Shown here: positions 7,536-14,102 of the stretch, piece after piece
Position numbering within the stretch: position 1 is the stretch's first letter
Layout of the letters: the number at the start of each line of letters is the position of its first letter
Origin: Gammaproteobacteria bacterium
Lineage (GTDB): Bacteria; Pseudomonadota; Gammaproteobacteria; BMS3Bbin11
Direction of reading: 5' to 3'
NCBI GenBank assembly: GCA_030597275.1
Contig: JAUVSB010000013.1
Span: forward strand, 1 to 14,102
Length of the DNA: 14,102 bases
Notes under the pieces: model-generated
Told to the model about the DNA's origin: nothing
Databases searched by the model: none
What the model saw: only the letters and a program-made list of their open reading frames with translations
Translations under genes and position numbers: made by a program

Positions 7536-7685
7536 TATCCAGCCCTCCTAAGATAACTAAGCCTTTCCTGGTAACTCAAGAATATCATTTTCAATGTTTC
7601 CCATCATCCACCATCGCGAGCAATGGTGTATTGTGAAATGCGGGGTGCTGCTTACGTATCCAGCCGTATCAATGGAATAGTTACC

Positions 7686-8126
7686 TCAGCAATCAGCGGG
7701 AGGTGGGCCGCCATCAGTGCACGTCCTTAAGGGATCATGGCCGGCGCGTCGTCGTAACCAGTTTATTGACTTCAGTATGGGGCCACGCTCCACTATCCAT
7801 CGTTCCAGCTTATACTTGCCGGGGAAGTTAATCATCATCATGCCAATAAACATGGTGAATAATCCCTGTCCAGGCAAAACAAGCATTAATATACCGGCAC
7901 AAAACAGAATCAATCCAAGTACATTCTTGATGACTAATACAATTTCCCGTATGACAGGTGGATATTTTTCTGGTCTTTTGTGGTGACGCTTTTTGTGAGC
8001 AAAATAATCAGCGGGAATGCGCACGACAAACATCGGTACCAATATCAATGATGCAACAAATGTAAAAGCTGATGATGCTACTAACCACCAGACTATCGTT
8101 TCATTGCTTAGTATCCACTCAATCAT
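7686..8126 (-). CDS. PGPGW-type putative transmembrane protein
   Basis: This small inner-membrane protein of 146 residues has hydrophobic segments at about 12-36, 62-83 and 88-101. A basic cytoplasmic-type loop (YFAHKKRHHKRPEKYPP, 41-57) lies between the first two. The sequence LVLPGQGLFTMFIGMMMINFPGKYKLERWI (82-111) followed by WLRRRAGHDPL matches the family named for its PGPGW motif; here the motif reads PGQGL. Function is unknown in the family. The ribosome site before the ATG is weak. It is the last gene of a block with the TPR protein (91 bp upstream). The short tail ending in PPPADC is not conserved as far as I can tell. Confidence 0.75.
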   Translation of the reverse strand: MIEWILSNETIVWWLVASSAFTFVASLILVPMFVVRIPADYFAHKKRHHKRPEKYPPVIREIVLVIKNVLGLILFCAGILMLVLPGQGLFTMFIGMMMINFPGKYKLERWIVERGPILKSINWLRRRAGHDPLRTCTDGGPPPADC

Positions 8127-8217
8127 TTTAATTTCTATTTTTACTCAACTTCCATGGCATCACTGAAGTTGCCAATACGAAAAACAATGTGACCAGGTGA
8201 TCTCTAATATGCATGTT

Positions 8218-8601
8218 TCATCGCCCATTCTCAATTGACTTGAGTATAGACATGTATTGCTCAACGGTATCTTTCTCACCCTCCTTGTCGGCCACAGAGA
8301 TAAATCGCCGAATTTCTTCCAGTGCCTCCTCTGTCTTCTGCTGCTGCCAAAGGGCATTAAACAGTGCGATGGAATACTGTCCGGACCCGGGTTCAATAGA
8401 AACCAGGCGCTCAAAAACAATACTGGCTTCTTTAAGATTATGTTCTACAAAATAGGCACCACCCAACATCAGTAGTGCAGCTATATTTTCTGGCTCTTCT
8501 TTTAATACAGCAAGCAGGCACATCTGGGCCTCTTCCTTTTTACCGGCCTCGGCCAGAGAGCGGGCATTGCTCAGTATCTTCTCAAGATCTAGAGACGTCA
8601 T
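8218..8601 (-). CDS. Small TPR-repeat protein
   Basis: This 127-residue soluble protein has no signal peptide. It is built of helix-turn-helix tetratricopeptide units: about 5-38 (ARSLAEAGKKEEAQMCLLAVLKEEP), 39-72 (AALLMLGGAYFVEHNLKEASIVFERLVSIEP) and 73-106 (ALFNALWQQQKTEEALEEIRRFI), each with the small residue and closing Pro typical of the fold. TPRs bind other proteins; no partner is evident. It lies 35 bp after the gene for the exported 232-residue protein and 91 bp before the PGPGW gene, so the three may form one transcript. The start ATG lacks a clear Shine-Dalgarno. Confidence 0.8.
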   Translation of the reverse strand: MTSLDLEKILSNARSLAEAGKKEEAQMCLLAVLKEEPENIAALLMLGGAYFVEHNLKEASIVFERLVSIEPGSGQYSIALFNALWQQQKTEEALEEIRRFISVADKEGEKDTVEQYMSILKSIENGR

Positions 8602-8636
8602 TTACAATTTCTAGTTTGTTGTTGGCGGCTATCTGA

Positions 8637-9314
8637 CTAATGCAGGGGTGATAGTTCTACCATAGGATCAATATATATTCCTGCCGATTCTGCCACATGG
8701 TCGAAACAGGCGCGATAGTCATCCCGCTTTTCTTTCTCAATCTGGGACACTGAGTCCGGAATATCTTCAAAATGCAAGGCAAAGAGTGCTTTATCATTGG
8801 CTATACGGTTGCACTGCTCATAGATATGAATATTTGATGCATCGAATTCTCTGAAGCTATGCAGATTGTTTTTGTAATAATGCAGGATGACCAATGTTTC
8901 AGATGGGGATGTATGACGTGATGGCAGATATGTGGCTGAATACTCCCTTGCAACTCTTCCTTTCTCATCGTAATAAAACACATCAATCATATGTATGCCA
9001 AATGGATATGTTTCATTCCATTTAACAATACTTAAAAGCTGCCTGCTTTTTCTATCGTAGTAATGGACTTCCCGGTAATATTCCAAATTATTTGTTTGGC
9101 CGCCATAACCTCCAATTCTTTCAGTAGTATAGTAGTTGTCATCTGACAATCTTTTCCTGTGCAAGACATAAAGCTTGTCGACAAAACTATTCCATAACTG
9201 GTGTCGTTGTTGCAACCCGTCAGGTAATGCATCATCTGCGATGGCAAGTGAATGTGTAGCCGCTAGTAAAAACGTGGTGATTATCATTAGCGTGAATAAA
9301 TTTCTTATTTTCAT
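8637..9314 (-). CDS. Exported protein of unknown function
   Basis: I do not recognise this protein. I chose the ATG at 9314 over the one at 9335 because GAGGGGG lies just before it and because it puts a standard signal peptide at the N-terminus (MKIRNLF followed by a hydrophobic stretch, cleavage near LAIA-DD). That gives 225 residues. The mature part is rich in Tyr, His and charged residues and looks like repeated beta-hairpins: YYTTERIGGYGG, LEYYREVHYYDRKSRQLLSIVKW, HMIDVFYYDEKGRVAREYSATYLP, TLVILHYYKNNLHSFREFD. These resemble the strand-turn units of RHS/YD-type or MORN-like proteins, but the match is loose. Two cysteines (in YEQCNR and YRACFD) could form a disulfide. It is probably periplasmic or lipid-free secreted. 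It leads a three-gene block with TPR and PGPGW proteins. Confidence 0.7.
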   Translation of the reverse strand: MKIRNLFTLMIITTFLLAATHSLAIADDALPDGLQQRHQLWNSFVDKLYVLHRKRLSDDNYYTTERIGGYGGQTNNLEYYREVHYYDRKSRQLLSIVKWNETYPFGIHMIDVFYYDEKGRVAREYSATYLPSRHTSPSETLVILHYYKNNLHSFREFDASNIHIYEQCNRIANDKALFALHFEDIPDSVSQIEKEKRDDYRACFDHVAESAGIYIDPMVELSPLH

Positions 9315-9363
9315 ATTCCCCCTCACCCTTTCCACTGCTGCCAGGAGAGCCCCTGGTCAAGTC

Positions 9364-9390
9364 AAAAAACCCGTCATTGCACCCTACGGG
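9364..9390 (-). terminator. Candidate rho-independent terminator
   Basis: Read on the minus strand, CCCGT (9390-9386) pairs with ACGGG (9374-9370) across an 11-base loop and is followed directly by six T residues (9369-9364). It would stop transcription coming from the GGDEF/EAL gene about 200 bases upstream, before the exported-protein gene. It shares its right part with the REP-like palindrome. Confidence 0.45.
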
Positions 9391-9484
9391 CATTTCCTTC
9401 GGTCACGAGCACCAAAGCGTGGCAATCTCTTTATTTAGTTTCCACAGGATATAGATTGCTTCGTCACTATGTTCCGCAATGACG
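9372..9484. repeat. REP-like palindromic intergenic element
   Basis: The outer arms CGTCATTGC (9372-9380) and GCAATGACG (9476-9484) are perfect inverted repeats. The inner arms GCAATC (9422-9427) and GATTGC (9454-9459) are also perfect. The half GATTGCTTCGTCACT...CGCAATGACG is the kind of sequence that forms dispersed palindromic repeats in many proteobacterial genomes. The whole element is about 113 bp and fills most of the gap between the exported-protein gene and the GGDEF/EAL gene. It could be a non-autonomous mobile remnant or a transcript-end structure. Copy number cannot be judged from one window. Confidence 0.55.
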
Positions 9485-9583
9485 ATGCAGCAGATATTTT
9501 CTTAAGAAGTTTATTAGAAATTATACTAAAAATGGAGACACATATAGCCTAAGCAGGCCGGATTATTCTTATATTTGGTGTGT

Positions 9584-11530
9584 TCAAGCCGCCAGTAACC
9601 TGGAAGGTCTCTCGATCAGGTAACCCTGAACATAGTCGATACCAATATCATTGAGTATGGCCAGCTGCTGCTCATTCTCTACGCCCTCTGCCACCGTTTT
9701 CATTCCGAAACCATGGGCAATGGTATTTATTGCTTCGATAATTGCACGATTTGCCCGGTCACTTTCGATGTTCTGGATAAAATGGGCATCAATTTTAATT
9801 ATATCCAGCGGTAATGATTTCAGATAACCAAATGATGACAGACCAGTGCCAAAATCATCAAGAAAAAAGTGGCAACCGAGACCATGCAGCACATTCATAA
9901 ACTGAACTGCAGACGTATGGTTTCGAATAGCTGCAGTTTCTGTAATCTCGAAGCAGACACGTTCGGGGTCAATCCCCTTTGAATCAATTTCAGTTATGAT
10001 TAAATCAAGCAGTTCACGGTTACCCAGGCTCATACCGGAAAGATTTATAGAAAAACTCTGCTCATTTACATCAGTGGACATGAATTCGAGTGTTTTGCGT
10101 ACGACATAAAAGTCAATCTCGGTAATCAGGTTATGGCGTTCAGCTGCCGGCATGAAGCGTGCTGCGGACATGATCTCACCATTATCATCTTCATAGCGAA
10201 CAAGAATCTCGCTATGCGCCATACCATTTTCCAGTGATTTAATCCCCTGACGGAACAGCACCAGCTTTTCTTCCTTAATGGCGCGACGTAAACGTGACGT
10301 CCAGTCCATGCTGTCCCTTCGCTGTTTGGTTTCCTGGCTGGATTCCGTCCACAGGTGTAAGCTGTCGCCCCCTCTTTCCTTGGCGACATCACAGGCAAGA
10401 TAGGCATCTGACCAGATTGATTCAGCCGATGCCCGGGAAGCTGTAACCGGCACAATGCCAATGCTGGCCGTTATATCGTAACTTTTATCAGACCACTCAA
10501 AGCGTCTTCTGGCGATGCTATCCAGTAACTGTCGTGCAAAATATTTTACTTCATCTATATCCTGATTCCTTAACAGGATCACAAACTGGTCGCTTCCCAC
10601 CCGGTCAATTTTTGCCTCAGCACCAATAGCCTCAAGCAGATGGGTGGCCAGCTGCCGCAGCAATTCATCACCGGCAGCCTGTCCGGAGGTATTGTTAATA
10701 ATATTAAACTGATCAACATCAAGATAAATCAAAGCATGCTGAGCATTCTGCTGGCCTGCATCCTCAATCAGTGCATTTAACTGTGCTTCGGCTTCGTAGC
10801 GATTCCCAAGGCCTGTCAACGGATCATGGCAGGCCTGCCACATCAATCGTTTACTGTGCCGTGAGTCCATACGGTATGCCAGCCAGGCAATACCGATGCC
10901 GGTAAACAAGGCAATAGCGAGCAACCAGATCAGTGCCGCCCGGTACTGACTCATCAATTGTGCTGCAGCCATCGTTGATACATTTGATGATTCTACAAGC
11001 ATTTCCCGCATCTTCATCATGTCGGGATAGATCATCTCGCGGTTCGGCCCCAGTTCGGTGGATATCAGCTCCAGGGCCTCTTCCTGCCTCTCTGTTGTGG
11101 CCAGAGCAATAATCTGCTGCTGCACAGCATAAGCATTGCTATTCAGTTCAATAATATGATCCAGGATCTTACGCTCAGCTTCATTTAACGGCTGCTCCGC
11201 AAGCTCATTCCTGGCCGACAGATAACGCCCTGCGAGGTTGCTGTGGGCCTGATTTATTTCATCCTGATCAAATGGGTCAGTAGCGATAACCAGGTCACGC
11301 AATAATACCGACCGCTGACGGGAGTGGTGGACCATTTCATCGAGTATGCGAAGCTTCTCGACCTTTACCAGTGTTTCCTGCAGATACTCCTGTTCAATTC
11401 TTTGCAGGCTGAGAATCCCTAACATGGTAATCACTGCTATCAGTATCAGTAGTAGAGCGAATGCCCATGTAACAGGACGCTGATACCAGTGACGTGTCGT
11501 TACAATTGAAAATGCGGGATCTCTATACAT
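9584..11530 (-). CDS. Membrane GGDEF/EAL protein, probable c-di-GMP phosphodiesterase
   Basis: This 648-residue protein has a membrane segment at 22-42, a helical periplasmic domain (43-198, coiled-coil-like, four-helix-bundle type), a second membrane segment (199-219), then GGDEF and EAL domains with no HAMP between. The GGDEF domain (DPLTGLGNR 236-244, YLDVDQFNIINN 269-280) has GSDQF (312-316) in place of GGDEF, so it is unlikely to make c-di-GMP and may only bind GTP. In the EAL domain the signature is EIL (441-443), and the other key residues are visible: N496 in SINLSG, E528 in FEITET, DDFGTG (558-563), K579, E615 in VAEGVE and Q635 in QGYL. It should therefore hydrolyse c-di-GMP. The ATG lacks a clear ribosome site. 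The 169-bp gap upstream (11531-11699) shows no firm signal. Confidence 0.9.
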   Translation of the reverse strand: MYRDPAFSIVTTRHWYQRPVTWAFALLLILIAVITMLGILSLQRIEQEYLQETLVKVEKLRILDEMVHHSRQRSVLLRDLVIATDPFDQDEINQAHSNLAGRYLSARNELAEQPLNEAERKILDHIIELNSNAYAVQQQIIALATTERQEEALELISTELGPNREMIYPDMMKMREMLVESSNVSTMAAAQLMSQYRAALIWLLAIALFTGIGIAWLAYRMDSRHSKRLMWQACHDPLTGLGNRYEAEAQLNALIEDAGQQNAQHALIYLDVDQFNIINNTSGQAAGDELLRQLATHLLEAIGAEAKIDRVGSDQFVILLRNQDIDEVKYFARQLLDSIARRRFEWSDKSYDITASIGIVPVTASRASAESIWSDAYLACDVAKERGGDSLHLWTESSQETKQRRDSMDWTSRLRRAIKEEKLVLFRQGIKSLENGMAHSEILVRYEDDNGEIMSAARFMPAAERHNLITEIDFYVVRKTLEFMSTDVNEQSFSINLSGMSLGNRELLDLIITEIDSKGIDPERVCFEITETAAIRNHTSAVQFMNVLHGLGCHFFLDDFGTGLSSFGYLKSLPLDIIKIDAHFIQNIESDRANRAIIEAINTIAHGFGMKTVAEGVENEQQLAILNDIGIDYVQGYLIERPSRLLAA

Positions 11531-11699
11531 CGTTCATTTTTTAATGTTATTTTCTCTCTAATCACCGCCTGAAATCCGTAGCGTCCACAATAAGGCAACA
11601 AATTGAGTCAATAATTCGATTTATTATCTATCTCTCTCTATTCTATAAGTCTAGTCTTAAACAGGAACAACATATCGGGATTTTTGTGCCGCTTATCAG

Positions 11700-13022
11700 T
11701 TAGACAACTCGTCTTTCTCTCGTGTGAGCCCTGATATCCACCAATATCTTTGCCGCAATAATGAGCATCAGCACCGCAGTCGAATCACCAATTATTGTCA
11801 TCAAACCTGCGCCAATAATGATTACCATATGCATAAAAATAATTCGCTGATACGGCTCGTGCATCTGTTTGCCGACTGTTTTATTTTTGAATTCCTGATG
11901 ACCGATAAAATTCTGTATAAATGAAATTCCATGACTAATGAACAATGCTGCCAGTGCCGGCCACAAAGCGGTAAAGAATATTGCCACTTCTTCAAGCTTG
12001 ACTGACGATGATGAATCTACACCCTGAATAAAAATATGGTATAGAAATAGAAAATGAATGGCCATGAATGCACCGAAATGGCTGATAAAGAATATCCCTG
12101 AGAACAAAGCAGTCCATCCACCTATGACCAGAATTTTGCAAAGATTATAGAATCCGATTACGCCACTCTCCGCCCAGTAGATCACCAGGACACTGGCAAG
12201 ATCCCAGTCAAAATAGACCGCCCCTGCAACAGGCACCAGGTTCGCAAGAATCAGAACCAGGGTCGAGAAAGTAAAAATACCGGAAGATCTGCCCTGACCC
12301 TCTTGAGAGGAAACGTTCAAAGAGGTGGTTTCTGATGAATTTATTACAGATCTTGAGATGTTTGGATGCCTCAATAATTCAGATAGTTTTTTAACAAGAG
12401 CTGTTTTACCTTGTTCGTCTACGGGGCCAGCCTGCTTTTCTTTCTCTATGCTGCCGCGACGGATGGCGCTGCCTGTTGCCAATACCAGTTGACTGGTCAG
12501 GCTACTTGCTTTCATATCATCAATATCAGAGGCAAAACTTTCGATTCTTCCATCATAATCAAAAGCCATGTGCGAACCTCGCCATGACTTGCCGGAATTC
12601 TTCTCTGGTATTTCGACACGTAAATTCCGCATCTTCATCACATCGTACTCAACCATCAGCATCAGACCGGGTATACCGATAGCGACCTCGATAATTCCAG
12701 GCCGCGCGAAGAGCACCTCGCGCCCGAAGATAAGAACGATAAGTAGCGTATTCAATAAAAGTGGAGCAATCGACCAGCCCAGCAGCCATAGACTGAGAAA
12801 TAATGCCGAAACCAGGTCAAACAGGGTATCCAGTTGCGACCATTCATCACGTGCCTGGACAAAAGTCAAAACTGCAGGGACCGTGAACGCAATAGCAAAT
12901 ACTGAGATGAAAAGAATGGCCTTCCATGAACGTCTGAATGGCAGGATCACTCGAAGTGTTTGCTGGCTGGATGAGAAACCTGTGCTGAACCTCAACTTTG
13001 GACGATTCTTAGGACGTTTCAC
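11700..13022 (-). CDS. DUF6498-domain integral membrane protein
   Basis: This 440-residue protein starts at GTG; AGCAGGT about 9 bases upstream supports it. It has two halves. Residues 30-100 hold two or three membrane segments followed by a soluble part (101-240) with PH-like features: GREVLFARPG, EYDVMKMRNLRV and FDYDGRIESFASDIDDMKA. The C-terminal half (250-435) matches DUF6498, with five or so membrane segments and the marks VLVIYWAESGVIGFYNLCKI (278-297), FFISHFGAFMAIHFLFL (311-327), FISHGISFIQNFIG (361-374) and YQRIIFMHMVIIIGAG (391-406). The function of the family is unknown. The histidines in the DUF6498 helices are conserved-looking and could bind a metal or haem, which is only a guess. 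It is separated by about 190 bp from the SQR-like gene upstream, so it probably has its own promoter. Confidence 0.75.
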   Translation of the reverse strand: MKRPKNRPKLRFSTGFSSSQQTLRVILPFRRSWKAILFISVFAIAFTVPAVLTFVQARDEWSQLDTLFDLVSALFLSLWLLGWSIAPLLLNTLLIVLIFGREVLFARPGIIEVAIGIPGLMLMVEYDVMKMRNLRVEIPEKNSGKSWRGSHMAFDYDGRIESFASDIDDMKASSLTSQLVLATGSAIRRGSIEKEKQAGPVDEQGKTALVKKLSELLRHPNISRSVINSSETTSLNVSSQEGQGRSSGIFTFSTLVLILANLVPVAGAVYFDWDLASVLVIYWAESGVIGFYNLCKILVIGGWTALFSGIFFISHFGAFMAIHFLFLYHIFIQGVDSSSSVKLEEVAIFFTALWPALAALFISHGISFIQNFIGHQEFKNKTVGKQMHEPYQRIIFMHMVIIIGAGLMTIIGDSTAVLMLIIAAKILVDIRAHTRERRVV

Positions 13023-13057
13023 GTAAAATATACCTGCTCAATAATCATGTTAGAGAA

Positions 13058-13063
13058 AGTATA
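13058..13063 (-). promoter_or_regulatory. Possible -10 element for the DUF6498 gene
   Basis: The minus strand reads TATACT here, about 36 bases before the GTG start. The -35 region is poor, so this is only a candidate. Confidence 0.2.
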
Positions 13064-13130
13064 CAGATATGATCGCTTAAAGCATTAATCCAGGTTCCAA
13101 TGCAGAAGCTTGAACTAAATATCACGCATG

Positions 13131-13198
13131 ATGGTGGAAAGGAGACATGTTCTAGTAGGCCCCTCCAGACTTTAATGTAATGGTGCTAAGGAAACATG
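13131..13198. repeat. Imperfect 19-bp direct repeat
   Basis: ATGGTGGAAAGGAGACATG (13131-13149) and ATGGTGCTAAGGAAACATG (13180-13198) match at 16 of 19 positions, with starts 49 bases apart. They lie in the gap between the SQR-like gene and the DUF6498 gene. They could be paired binding sites or chance. Confidence 0.3.
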
Positions 13199-13213
13199 AT
13201 GAGAACTGGCGCC

Positions 13214-14102
13214 TCAGGCAGATTTATTCAAATCCCGCAAATAAAGTTTCTCAAACAGAGACTTGGCCCAGTGCATAGGCTTCATAGCAGGCAACACTAT
13301 GCCGCGCTTTTCACTACGATAGACCAGTATGCCTTTATCCAGGGTATCAACGATACAGATCAACTCTACCTTGAATTTTTCAGAGGCCGGTTTACCCGCA
13401 AGATTCAATGTTATGTTTTTTGCCGCCGCTTTAGCCTGAAGATCCGCCATATGTGCCTGCTTGGGCATCCAGTCCGGGCCGGGGTAGCTGCCTGCATCAC
13501 CTGCCACATAAACCCGTTCCATATCTGCAACCTGTGCCATGCCATCTGCCTTGATGAAGCCACCCTCTGATTGCGTCAGTGGTGATCCCTGCACCCAGAC
13601 TGGGCCGGTCATGCCCGGCATAAATAGAATCAGATCTGCGGGAATTTCACCCCCTTCTGTTTTGACGATGTTATTTTCAAAAGACTGAATCTTGTGGCCC
13701 AGATGAGTCTCGATACCGCGTTTTTTCATTTCCGACAAAAGACCCTTAACTGCTTTTTCACCAAGGCGTTTACCGGGAGCAGGCGCCGGGTTAAAAAATA
13801 CCAGTTTAATCTGGTCACGCTTGCCTTCCTTCCGGAGCCAGGTATCCAGGCCAAACAACAATTCAAACATGGGGCCGCCACGCATCGCCGAAGGCTCTTT
13901 AGGATTGCCGCCAAAGCCCAGTGCAATCGTGCCTGACGACAGGGAATTTATTTTTTCACCCATTGCTTCAGCCGCCGCAATCCCTTCACATATGGTGATG
14001 GCATTCTCAATACCAGGTAGTTTTTTTATAAATCGCCCACCTGTTGCAATCAATAATGCATCGTTTTCTACATCACCATTATCTGTTTTCAGGACTCTGC
14101 CA
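13214..14102 (-). CDS. SQR-family FAD-dependent oxidoreductase, 5' end outside window
   Basis: This is the C-terminal part of a flavoprotein resembling sulfide:quinone oxidoreductase (SQR) and flavocytochrome c sulfide dehydrogenase. The frame is open to the window edge and its first about 100 residues (FAD-binding GxGxxG) are not visible; the TTG at 14053 is not a real start. Seen in order are DALLIATGG (second FAD motif), ITICEG, GTIALGFGG, the long GLLSEMKKRGIET helix, PADLILFMPGMTGP, VYVAGDAGSYPGPDWMPKQAHMADLQAKAAAKNI, then ELICIVDTLDKGILVY and HWAKSLFEKLYLRDL, which aligns with the SQR C-terminus. Of the three SQR cysteines (C128, C160 and C356 in the Acidithiobacillus enzyme), the first and third have counterparts (ITIC and ELIC). 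The C160 position (SAMRGGPMFE here) has no cysteine. Electron transfer from a reduced substrate to quinone at the membrane is likely; sulfide as substrate is doubtful. Confidence 0.78.
   Translation of the reverse strand, partial: GRVLKTDNGDVENDALLIATGGRFIKKLPGIENAITICEGIAAAEAMGEKINSLSSGTIALGFGGNPKEPSAMRGGPMFELLFGLDTWLRKEGKRDQIKLVFFNPAPAPGKRLGEKAVKGLLSEMKKRGIETHLGHKIQSFENNIVKTEGGEIPADLILFMPGMTGPVWVQGSPLTQSEGGFIKADGMAQVADMERVYVAGDAGSYPGPDWMPKQAHMADLQAKAAAKNITLNLAGKPASEKFKVELICIVDTLDKGILVYRSEKRGIVLPAMKPMHWAKSLFEKLYLRDLNKSA

Noticed and set aside
12568..13026. Plus-strand frame of 152 codons opposite the DUF6498 gene
   Set aside because: The translated sequence is Ser/Arg-rich low-quality protein with no motif. 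The minus-strand gene has a supported start and membrane segments.
13196..13570. Plus-strand frame of 124 codons opposite the SQR-like gene
   Set aside because: It is antisense to a clearly homologous coding region and has no family-like sequence.

Overview
The window looks like chromosomal DNA of a gammaproteobacterium. The evidence is a PilU-type retraction ATPase, a PBP7/PbpG-type endopeptidase, an SQR-family flavoprotein with a gammaproteobacterial look, and two membrane-anchored c-di-GMP enzymes. Base composition is moderate, roughly mid-40s percent G+C by eye. The SQR-like gene would fit a sulfur-oxidising or similar environmental lineage, but that is a weak inference. I see no tRNA, rRNA, CRISPR array, integrase or transposase, and no sign of phage.

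Left part (1-4480): a bacterial lipase-maturation-factor-like membrane protein (+) faces a DUF2202 ferritin-like lipoprotein (-), with an 11-bp inverted repeat between their ends. A 284-bp divergent intergenic region with two perfect dyads follows. Then come two damaged genes in a row on the + strand. The first is a PBP7-type DD-endopeptidase cut by an in-frame amber codon, with clear homologous coding continuing after it. The second is a pilU remnant that has lost its Walker A region to an internal deletion and carries a one-base frameshift in an A tract.

Middle (4481-7535, - strand, read right to left): a GFA-domain zinc protein, a multi-pass membrane diguanylate cyclase (GGEEF, no I-site), and an exported protein joining a degenerate alpha/beta-hydrolase-like domain to a TlpA-type thioredoxin. 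Gaps are about 50 bp, so they may be co-transcribed. The last gene ends base-to-base against the pilU remnant.

Next block (7686-9335, - strand): an exported protein of unknown function, a small TPR protein and a PGPGW-type membrane protein, closely spaced and possibly one transcript. Upstream lies a REP-like palindromic repeat of about 113 bp with a likely terminator at one edge.

Right part (9584-14102, - strand): a membrane-anchored GGDEF/EAL protein with a degenerate GGDEF and a complete set of recognisable EAL catalytic residues, a DUF6498 membrane protein that starts with GTG, and the C-terminal two thirds or so of an SQR-family flavoprotein running off the window.

The window encodes one probable c-di-GMP synthase and one probable c-di-GMP phosphodiesterase close to a dead type IV pilus retraction gene. 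That makes surface-behaviour signalling a plausible theme, but no direct link can be shown here. The most notable observations are the two adjacent decayed genes, the hydrolase-thioredoxin fusion, and the SQR homologue lacking one of the expected active-site cysteines. I found no convincing novel multi-gene system.
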